NCBI GenBank assembly: GCA_030770425.1
Contig: JASJFT010000079.1
Span: 62,001 to 126,000, forward strand
Direction of reading: 5' to 3'
Length of the DNA: 64,000 nucleotides
Source of the DNA: Darksidea phi
Lineage: Eukaryota; Ascomycota; Dothideomycetes; Pleosporales; Lentitheciaceae
How positions within the stretch are numbered: position 1 is the first letter of the stretch; each line of letters opens with the position of its first letter. Below are positions 11,983-20,622 of this stretch, one piece after another. Position numbers and translations under genes: made by a program. Below the pieces are notes generated by a model. The model was not told the origin of the DNA. It did no database searches and saw nothing but the letters and a program-made list of their open reading frames with translations.

Positions 11983-13083
11983 ATGCGCACGAAATCGCTA
12001 GATCCAGAAGATTTCCGCCTATATGTCGATGTCCTGTGCATGAGGATAGAAATTCCAGACGAACACAAGCACGACACCAATTACATTTTGAGCCAAGGAA
12101 GAGATGGCAATTGGGCCTTTCTGAAGTCGTCACTTGACAAGATCACCCGGATGCGACAACGCTTCAGAGACGGGCCAGTCAGCTTGGAACTTTGAACATT
12201 CCACGAACTATGAGAGTACAGACGAAGTGTTGAGGCGCACGACGGGCCTAGAGCCAGCGAATGACAATGTACCGTCTGGTCTATGTAGCTACCACGAGCG
12301 TCTAGCTCATTTTTTGCGCGGCTCAACGAGGCATTGGGTCGCGGGTGGGGTAGCCGTTGCGGGCTTCCGTCCCTTGTACACTGCGAATCTTCATAATCTG
12401 CAGCGACAGCTGGCTAAAGAGATTGAGAGGGTGGCACAGAAGATATCACCGACAACTGGTTGGAAGCTATCCAAGAGATGCTACATCAGTACAGTAAGTC
12501 GTCTTTTACAGTACCTGTGTATTGCTTCTACCTAACAGAGTACTGGAGCCGATGCTCTACGTGATTTCGAATTTATCCACGCCAACAGGCGGAATACGCA
12601 ATTCGTCAAAAACATCGCAGCCTCGCGAATCAACACCAGCCTAGGGTGGAAGCTCCAGGAAGCGCTGATCCCAGACCTCGGTCTCAAGGTTGCCGACACC
12701 CATCGGAGCCTTTTTCACGACCCCGATCTGCTCGGATCATTCGACCCTAAGCTCGTGGAACATAGCACAGCTCTTGGGCAAAGTCTGGGTACCGAAGGGC
12801 GCACACCTTTGCAAGTGAAGAACGGCGAACAAATTTCATCATGGCCTAAAAATGATTCGTGTTCGACATGGTCGGAGGATTGATCATTGTCGTCCCTATG
12901 CTTATAAAAGTTGGTGGACATGCGACTACGAAGGCTCTCGCTGTTATTCCAACGTCAATTTTCCTCTTCGCGGTCCCTCTTTGCGAAGGCAGACCCGGCG
13001 AATCTGCTAGCTGCAACTGCCGCGTACACGACTGTATTGGTGGCGTTGATCGGGACTGGAGGGGCAGCACAGGTGTAGCCTGA
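11983..13083 (+). pseudogene. DUF6594-like membrane protein remnant (frameshifted)
   Basis: Coding-like sequence runs on the plus strand but changes frame. 12134-12489 includes LYTANLHNLQRQLAKEIERV. After a possible intron (12490-12538) comes STGADALRDFEFI. From 12868, in another frame, there is a hydrophobic GGLIIVVPMLIKV segment, then a further frame change near 12983 into ADPANLLAATAAY and VLVALIGTGGAAQV ending in a stop at 13079-13081. The order (helical middle with ALRDFEF, then two or three closely spaced transmembrane helices at the C-terminus with LLAATAAY) is what I know of fungal DUF6594 proteins, whose function is unknown. At least two frame changes are not explained by splice sites, so I call a pseudogene. 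Start and family are moderate calls. Confidence 0.55.
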
Positions 13084-13697
13084 TAATGTTGTGCTTCAAT
13101 TCGAATTACAGGTCTACGGCCAGTCGAATTTTGAAACATCTGTCAGTAAACAATTGTCTCAACTTCTTCGACTCGGCATTCACGACGGCCAAACTCTCAA
13201 ATCCCCCAGTTATTGCAACGGGGCGCGCAACACATGAGGCTCAACAACCAGGCCAGACCGATGAGCACAACCCCTCTCTCAGCTGTTGTTACTTTGGTGC
13301 GGCTGCATTAGTCGTGCAGGTACAGCATTTGGAGGTTTGTCGCAATTGGATACCTTGCGCTTCGTTGTTATGCAGACCCCGCCGCCTTTTATAGCCTTCG
13401 TCTCAACCGGCCGTGGCCCGCCCGCTGATTGTAACCGCGACATGCAAGAGACGGAATAGTTCCAGTCGGCGTGCATCGAGACGCATGTACCATCACCTGA
13501 CTCTCAGCCTTGTGGAACAAGACCTTGTAAGCTGAGAGCAATCACAGAAGTTATAGTCCGCTTCTGCCTGATACTGGACCGTTGCTGCTCGACAGTTGTC
13601 TCAGCCTTGTTGAACCCAATTCGCGTTACGCCTTGTCCGACTGCGCGAGGTCCTTACACGAAATCACCTTTGTTTGTAGCCTTGCTAGCGAGGCCAA
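13084..13697. other. Upstream region of the kinase-HET gene
   Basis: About 600 bp without a recognisable gene. It probably contains the promoter of the downstream kinase-HET gene. Confidence 0.4.
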
Positions 13698-16600
13698 ATG
13701 CTTTCGGTAATCTTCGAATTCTTGCACGCCATGAGGCGTTTTCTTTGGCAATTCTTCACCAAAGAGTTAGAGGACCCACCTGGTAGGCCGAAATGTCCGT
13801 CGTTTTGGTGTTGTTTGTCTCTAATTGATACCGAAGGGAATGGGGTGCCAAAATCACCCCGCATGACACCCATGAGCCCACCTGCGGACTTCAGTAAATT
13901 CAGGGATCAAGTTCAAGACGCTTGTTGTGTTAATTGGACCAAGAGCCAGAAATTTTTGCCCCGCGACAAATTGGAGGAGGTTGTCACAAAATCAACAGTG
14001 GAGTCCGCCATTGATTCAGCAAGCTTGGAGGTCCCGAAAGACGTCGGGGACATGGAAGATCTCGTCCAATTTGTCTTAAAAAGAGGCAAGCAGTTGTTTC
14101 TCATCATCCTGATGAGCCGGAAAGACTGGAGCCGGAGAGAGCTAGGACTGACACTGAAAAGCTGCAAAGATGAGAATCTTGATGACGAATCACTTCCGAT
14201 CGGTTTCAGTGAAGACCGTCCTTCAAGAGCATACTCTTTGAAGAAACCCCGAGAGGGGCGACAGTACTTACTGTTCGACGAATGGGATCGGGATCATAAA
14301 GATCTCTTTGAACTCTGGCAATGGCGCGTTACAGCACCTGTTTTCGATACTCAGGCAACGTTTCGCTTTCAATTCGATGCGCAACAGGTCCTGCCTTTTC
14401 TTGACGTTGCACTGCGACCAGTGAGTAGCGGTTTCTTTGGCGAAGTATCGCGAACGGTGATTCACGCGAAGCATATCAGAAACATCAACCTCCCAACCTC
14501 CCCTTGGACTCCTCCTGGTCGGATTGGCGGTGAGCATAAAGCGATACCCTCGCACGTAGTCGCGGTCAAGAAGGCGAAAGATCAGGATGAACTGATCGGA
14601 TTCTTTGACGAAGCGGCCGGTTCGGCGGGATTTTACGACAAAGAGGCTGGGAATCTATACCGAGTTCGGGATTTTCGTTCACCACATCTCATCAAGTCAA
14701 TTGCTGCCTACCAAATCAATCAAGACCGATGCCTCATTTTCCCATGGGCAGATGGTGGCAATCTTGGCGATTTATGGCAGACGCAGGAAAATAGTGCTCT
14801 TGACAAACCTAGCGTCCAATGGCAATTGCTACAGTTTGTCGGGATCTGTTCCGCTCTCGGGGAGCTTCATGTGTCGAACGTTCGACACGGCGATCTGAAG
14901 CCTGAGAACATTCTCTGGTTTGAGCCAAAGAAGGATAGAGGCATCCTCCAAATCGCCGACATAGGCCTCGCTACCTTTCATGAGAAAGAGGCAAACACTA
15001 AGAACCGCAAGGGCATGCCGACGGAGACACCCTCAGGCACCTCCCGATATGAACCACCAGAAATGGATGAAAACCGTGGAAAAAGGGATCCCAGATCGCG
15101 CCAGTACGACGTTTGGTCCATGGGATGCATTGTATTCGAGCTGCTCCTGTGGCTTGTTTACGGCCACCGCGCGGTCTTGACCTTCAGGATTCGGACTCCC
15201 CACTACTTCTGGCGGAAGGATTTCCAAGACGAAAAAGCCACTTATTATGTCCATGACTTTGTCATTGCAGTCATGGAGAAACTGGCTTCTGAGCTTGAAC
15301 CCGACTCCGCTTACATGCATCTTCTCGAGCTTGTGCGAGAGAAGTTACTCGTCGTTCCGATCTCTGACGACTACAAGAGTGTACCTGGCTGCCGAGAGAT
15401 TGCATGCGAAGTGCACAGCTGCTTTAAACAAATCTGTGATCGAAGCAAAACTGACGAGCAGTATTTGAAACCCCTGAGGCTTCCATTTTCTGCATCCGAG
15501 CTCAGTGGCACGCAGCATATGCGCAACGAGGTCCACCAAAAGGATGGAAATCTTGCAGTACCAGGGCAAACGGAGACATCTACTACTGCTGTCAAGCTAC
15601 CACCTCCCCTGCATGAGAGTTCGGTGCCACAAGAAGAACCGGCAGGCATCCGCTTTGGGCTTCGTGCGCCAACTGCAGATGTTAATGCCCACACACAAGA
15701 CCTTCGTACACTAGAAGCCTTGATCACTAAGAAGTGCGTACCCATCACCAATTCCTTTTATTCTTCTAGATCGAAGTGACTAACTGATTTGCATTAGTAT
15801 GTAAGCTCTCCGGGTTGACTCAAGGAACTCGATCATCACTGACGTAAAATTCTTCTTCTTTGAAGAATGTTTGTGACTCCCCCCCACCATCTACATGAGC
15901 TCGTTAACGTATTCACATCACTGTTCAATAGATCGTAAGTATCGGAATGTTTCATGATTCGCCAAGCTAACTTCCTTCAGTTTGTAAGTGCACGGAGTGT
16001 TGCCAAACTGAGCTAAGGGCGATACTGAAATTACACAGCAATCCAGCAAGCTCAATGACGACTGGATCTCAGTTCCGGACAATGACTTGGCCGCCAACTT
16101 CTTCAACCTAATTGGCTGGGACCAAGCCAGGCCAACACCCAGTAAGCCTGCCATGAGGCTTTGCCATCCTTGCGCAAGTCGCAATTCAGAGCAACTATTC
16201 GATCCGGTATGTGACCTTACAAAACTTCAGCAACGGGCTAGGGATTGTGATATTTGCAGTCTCCTGCAGGATGCGTTGAATCGAAAGGGTATCAAAGCGC
16301 CCCAAGCGGTGGAGCTACGGCAAGATGCTGCTCACGTAGGCCTCAAAAACGGTCCGAATCTCCTTTCACTGTACTGCGAACCAGGTGAGAAGATCCCTCA
16401 AGTCAGTCACAGCATGCAAGTTGATGCGCCTGCCTAGATCCGACGATGCCTACTACGGATGGTGCTCCACTTGGTTTATCAGTACTTTTCGAACGCGCTT
16501 CACCCAAGTTCTTCCAGCTGCTGAAGGAATGGACTCGAGTTTGTGACTCCGAACATGAAATGTGTGATCGCAATGAAAAGGTCACACCTACCATCCCAAC

Positions 16601-18015
16601 ACGACTCATCGAGGTTGGTAACGGCCTTCGGCTTGTGGAGGCAGCAGACGTCAAATCATCTAAATATATTGCTCTCAGTCACTGTTGGGGACCACTCAAA
16701 GACGACGAGAAGTTCTGCACTTACAAGCGCAACATCAGGCAGCTCAAGACACATATCGACGTTGATGCTCTGCCACGTACATTCCGTGACGCTGTAACTG
16801 TGGCTCGCGGTCTTGGAATCGACTACATCTGGATTGACTCATTATGCATCATTCAGGACGATACCGATGACTGGCATAATGAGTCACGCAAGATGGAGCA
16901 GGTGTTCAGCGTCGCGTACTGTACGATTGGCGCGAGCTCTGCCATATCGTCGCTCGACGGCTTCCTAGCTGACCCATCGCCTCGATCTGTTGTCAAGTTG
17001 CCGTCCAGCAGAGCAGGGGCAGCGTACGCCTGCATCGATATCGACGACTTCCACCGCGATGTTGAACTCGGGCCGCTCAACCGTCGCGGCTGGGTATTAC
17101 AGGAGAGAGCGCTTTCTCGTCGCACCATATTCTTCACTTCAACGCAGGTCTATTGGGAGTGTGGTGCAGGTATACGTTGCGAGACTCTGGCTCATCTTGA
17201 GAAGTAAGTTCACCATGCAGTTGCTCTCTCGTCGCAGCCAGTACATCCCTCTGTCACCACGAAGTCCTCTCCAACTAACGCTCCGATACAGCTCAAAGGT
17301 CGCGCTTCTCGGTGACGCCAACTTCCCAAATGCTGCTGTCCGCCACTACCGAGACGGCAGACAACTCCTCATCCAAAATCTCTACGAACGATACTCCGGC
17401 CTAGCCTTCACCAAGTCCGCAGACCGATCCGTCGCGGTACTAGGCCTGCAAGAACGCCTCGCTCGAAGCTTCAAAACAGAAGCCGCTTTCGGGCTCTTTG
17501 ACGCATACTTTGCCCGGGGCCTACTCTGGAAACGCCGCGACTTCCAACTCATGAAACCCATCCCCCAGCCCCGTGACTGCCGTATGCCTTCTTGGTCCTC
17601 GCTGTCCAAAGAGGGAAGAATAAAGTACATGGATGCGACGATGGATCTCAAGTTCAAGGAGGTTGATTGGGCGACGAGCGACTTTGAGAATCCGTTCAAA
17701 ACCTCGAACAGGGTGGCTGGTGGGATTAAGATGGCGGCTTTCGGGGGATATGCTAGGAAGTTGAACATCTCCAGGGACGATATATTGAGGATCGTCAGGT
17801 TTGATTGCAATGAGGAGTACAAAGTCGAGGAGCTGAGGTGCGTCGTTATTGGGAGGAACAAGGTAGGAGAGGGGCAGGTGGAGGCGAGAAATCATGTGCT
17901 GGTGATTCATCAGGAACGCAACGCTTTGGGAGAGAGTGTGTATGTGAGAGTTGGGGTAGGATCTCTTAGGTCGAGTGTGGTCGGAACGGAGGGAACATGG
18001 GTGACTATCTATTAG
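13698..18015 (+). CDS. Predicted protein kinase-HET domain fusion protein
   Basis: Model: exons 13698-15737, three 3-nt exons (15798-15800, 15932-15934, 15981-15983), 16039-16384, 16438-17203 and 17292-18015, 1294 aa, all in frame. First half: an N-terminal helical region, then a kinase with glycine-loop-like SSGFFGEV, lysine in VVAVKKAK, catalytic HGDLKPENILW, DIG in place of DFG (ADIGLA) and SRYEPPEMD/YDVWSMGCIVFE. Second half: LNDDWISVPDND and a Cys-rich segment, then a full HET domain (YIALSHCWG, GIDYIWIDSLCIIQDD, RRGWVLQERALS, YWECG). HET domains trigger cell death after non-self fusion in filamentous ascomycetes; a kinase in the same chain would be a sensing or signalling module (inference). 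Alternative: two separate genes, with the kinase ending at a stop at 15777-15779 and the HET gene starting at ATG 16153. The in-frame conserved sequence before 16153 favours a fusion. The first ATG is used; a start near codon 56 (MTPMSPP) is also possible. Confidence 0.62.
15738..16038 (+). other. Chain of short introns with 3-nt exons linking kinase and HET parts
   Basis: Between the last kinase codons and the first HET-part codons I see, in order: donor GTACCC (15738), branch ACTAAC, acceptor GCATTAG; TAT; donor GTAAGC (15801) to acceptor TTCAATAG; ATC; donor GTAAGT (15935), branch CTAAC, acceptor CCTTCAG; TTT; donor GTAAGT (15984) to acceptor TTACACAG. Introns 15935-15980 (46 nt) and 15984-16038 (55 nt) have usual fungal lengths. 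Intron 15801-15931 could itself be split at AAG|AAT|GTTTGT (15866-15868). Each mini-exon is a whole codon, so the frame is kept whether it is included or skipped. Stepwise removal of one long intron is the alternative. Confidence 0.45.
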
Positions 18016-18330
18016 CAAATGATTCTCTCTGGTAGGACATGTTCGTTTATGTGCACAGGAGCGGTGGCTTGCATGGTCATGGGCTTGATTTCTTCATCTA
18101 CATTGAGCGATTAAAGTCTTACGATCCAAACTATCTCGCATCTCTCATGGATAATTCCTGCACTTCCCGGTTCAAACTATACTGCGCGTCCGACATTGAT
18201 AGTCTCTAGAGATATGAAGCCACAGATATAGCACGCCTAATTCCACCGCTGTTCGATTGCAGAATCATTATCGTCGTTCAATTCCGTAAGTGTCACGATG
18301 TTGTGCCTAGGTGCGGTCACCTCGCTTCAC
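18016..18330. other. 3' flank of the HET gene
   Basis: No gene recognised. Confidence 0.4.
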
Positions 18331-18717
18331 TCAGAATCTGCCTTCATCCAGAATCCGCTCTGCTGCATAGATATCCAATGCTCGCTCTTCAATTGTCTTC
18401 GGTCCGAGTGAAAAGACTTTATGTGTTTCCTCGCCGTCTGAACCCGGACCCCGATTCTGTTTGCCCCCATCAGTGACATCCACCAATTCAGCCGCTCTAC
18501 TCACTTCGTCATTCTTCCTCTCTCTGATATCAATATATATGATGTAGGTGTTGCTCGTCAAGAGTATCTTGAAGTTGCCCATACCGACCTGGCGTATAAG
18601 CTTGCCCCTTAGATCGTGTGGACCGAGGCCATAGCTACGTGTTGTCAAGATCAAAACATCGCCATCTTCCCTCACAGTCTTGAATCCGCCTCTCGACATT
18701 GTAGTATGTGGTTGCAA
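18331..18717 (-). CDS. Small hypothetical protein (128 aa)
   Basis: A single open frame on the minus strand with a plausible but unremarkable composition; it could start at the second methionine (MSRGGFKTVRED). It contains a beta-rich part (NFKILLTSNTYIIYIDI) and an acidic, charged C-terminus (PKTIEERALDIYAAERILDE). No family was recognised, and coding status rests only on length and amino-acid balance. It lies between the HET gene and the assembly gap. Confidence 0.3.
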   Translation of the reverse strand: MQPHTTMSRGGFKTVREDGDVLILTTRSYGLGPHDLRGKLIRQVGMGNFKILLTSNTYIIYIDIRERKNDEVSRAAELVDVTDGGKQNRGPGSDGEETHKVFSLGPKTIEERALDIYAAERILDEGRF

Positions 18718-19017
18718 TTGATGAGAGTATCAGAAGTGCGATGGCGAGAATGTGACTTTATGATGAGATTCCTAGGGAGCAGACCACGCCAAGTGGCGAG
18801 AGCTGAGAAATACCACGTTGCGACCGAAGCTCGGGTGATGTTGACCTATTATAACGCCCTTCGGACTTGGGCGGGGTCTTAGTATGGAGCAGAGTAAGTA
18901 CTTGGTTGATTGATCTATGTACTGAACTCAAGGCCTATATATACCCAAGGGCATAGGGCCCGTGCTCAAGCAGAGTGAATGGGGTCCTATATGTGACAGG
19001 GTTCCCTAGCTAACACC

Positions 19018-19196
19018 GGGGGGGGGGGGGGGGGGTTTGTGGGGGGGGGGGGTTTGGGGGGTTTGCGGGGGGGCCCCGCCGCGCGGTGCCCACCGGGGGG
19101 GGGGGGGGTTCGCGGCCCCGGGGTTTTGNNNNNNNNNCCACCCCCCCCCCCCCCCCCGCCGCGCCCCCCCCCCGCCCCCCGGCCCCCCCCCCCCCG

Positions 19197-19244
<48 letters not shown>
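19018..19244. other. Assembly gap flanked by poly-G and poly-C junk
   Basis: Nine Ns (19129-19137) sit between about 110 nt made almost wholly of G runs and about 107 nt made almost wholly of C runs. Long G runs at contig ends are typical of low-quality two-colour-chemistry read ends. The true sequence and gap size are unknown, and open frames across it (poly-Gly/Pro) are artefacts. Confidence 0.9.
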
Positions 19245-19245
<1 letters not shown>

Positions 19246-19377
19246 CATTGTGCATCATACTGGATATCATGGATTGCCTGTGGCGCCAGCCGAGACGATC
19301 ACACCGGAGCGGGCGGTGCTTCCAGGCCACAGGAATTTGGGGGCGCAACACCCGCGTCCAACGCATTTTTGGCGCCT

Positions 19378-19488
19378 GCCTCATCTCCTGTACAACAGTC
19401 AATAATGCCTTATCTCCTGCACAACAATGAACATTGCCTCATCTCCTGCACAATAATGAACAATGCCTCATCTCCTGTACAATACAGT
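19378..19488. repeat. 29-bp tandem repeat, 3.8 copies
   Basis: Units start at 19378, 19407, 19436 and 19465, each beginning GCCTCATCTCCTG (one unit GCCTTATC) followed by YACAAYARTSAAYAWT-like sequence. The spacing is exactly 29 bp, the last copy is incomplete, and differences are only a few substitutions per unit. It lies just downstream of the gap, so the array could be longer than assembled. Confidence 0.88.
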
Positions 19489-19916
19489 GACGTGGTGACT
19501 CGGTGCCTCGAGAAGACGAAGGAAAACGGTGCTGTTGGAGTCGGCATATGGTTCCATCGTAGATGAGTACAATTTGTCTTCTTTCGTGCGAGGCAACCGC
19601 ATGTTATCATTTAGTCCGGTCATCGCGAGGCAGCTCCTATTAGGCTGAGAAAAGGCGTACCTTCGCCCTTATTTCCAGAGCGTGCAATGCTACATGTTAC
19701 CTGCAGATGGAACGAAAGGTCCTTCGAAAAGGGCTGCGCCTGTGGCTCGTTGAATACTAGCCCGAAGTGGGTATAGGTATGTATCACACAACCCAGGCAT
19801 CGACATTGTATGTTAGTCACGAACTGATTAGGCGGTTATTGTGGCTGTCGTGCCACAGACTCGCGAACAACAATGGTGGAGGCGGTGCTGCGACTTGGGG
19901 TGTACAGTACTAGGAT
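19489..19916. other. Intergenic stretch between the tandem repeat and the MITE-like element
   Basis: No gene recognised; short open frames only. Confidence 0.4.
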
Positions 19917-19947
19917 AAAAGTCTGGTTACCTAAGCTTTTTACCCCC
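19917..19947 (+). repeat. Left terminal inverted repeat
   Basis: Pairs with 20196-20226: 28 of 31 positions identical, the first 19 perfect. Confidence 0.85.
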
Positions 19948-20195
19948 TTTAAAATTAAATAGTATAATTTTAATTTTAGATACTTAGGTTAATAGTAATA
20001 ATTTAATAAACTATAAATTAAAAAATAATATTTAAAATTAATAGGAAAAAAAATAAAAATAGTTAAAAATATATATTATTTTAGCTTTATATAGATTTTC
20101 TTTTAAATATTAAAATTTAATAATTATTTTATATTATATAGCTAGACTATATATGTTAGTTAAAAAGTTATTACTACTTAAATATACTAAGTTAT

Positions 20196-20226
20196 GGTGG
20201 TAAAACCCTTAGGTAACCAGACTTTT
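20196..20226 (-). repeat. Right terminal inverted repeat
   Basis: Inverted copy of 19917-19947. Confidence 0.85.
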
Positions 20227-20622
20227 GTCATGTGACTGTAGACGCCTGCATGCGCCACCGCCAGTCGTGTTGTGGCCCCCCACCACAATGCCTCACACAG
20301 GGGAACGGGTGTGCCCACAGACCTGCCATTCAGTACATCTGCAGGTAGGACTAAGGAGGCTTGGATGGCATTCATTGGCGCACAATTGATCAGGGAACGG
20401 CTCACGCGCCTTAAGACGTTCTCCAGGCCCCAGTGGTTCTCGCACGGCCGCTTGCGCGGATGCATTACCATCCTCTCTTCAACATCCTTATTGAACATTG
20501 AAATACCTTGCTCCAAGGATCCACTTGGTTTAGTCCACCTGGAAAACCGAGCATCCGGTATACTGTGGACGAACCGAACCTAATTTCGTGTACTGGATGC
20601 CTCAGGGTACAGTCTTGGCCCA

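Larger units (their letters stand above)
19917..20226. mobile_element. MITE-like AT-rich element with 31-bp terminal inverted repeats
   Basis: The left end (19917-19947) starts AAAAGTCTGGTTACCTAAG. The reverse complement of the right end (20226-20196) starts with the same 19 bases, and the next 12 differ at only three positions. The roughly 250 bp between are extremely AT-rich, with no open frame. Size, inverted ends and lack of coding capacity fit a non-autonomous DNA transposon. The composition could be innate or result from repeat-induced point mutation. I did not find a clear target-site duplication. Confidence 0.78.

Noticed and set aside
19006..19566. Poly-Gly/poly-Pro open frames
   Set aside because: They cross the Ns and homopolymer runs of the assembly gap; artefacts.
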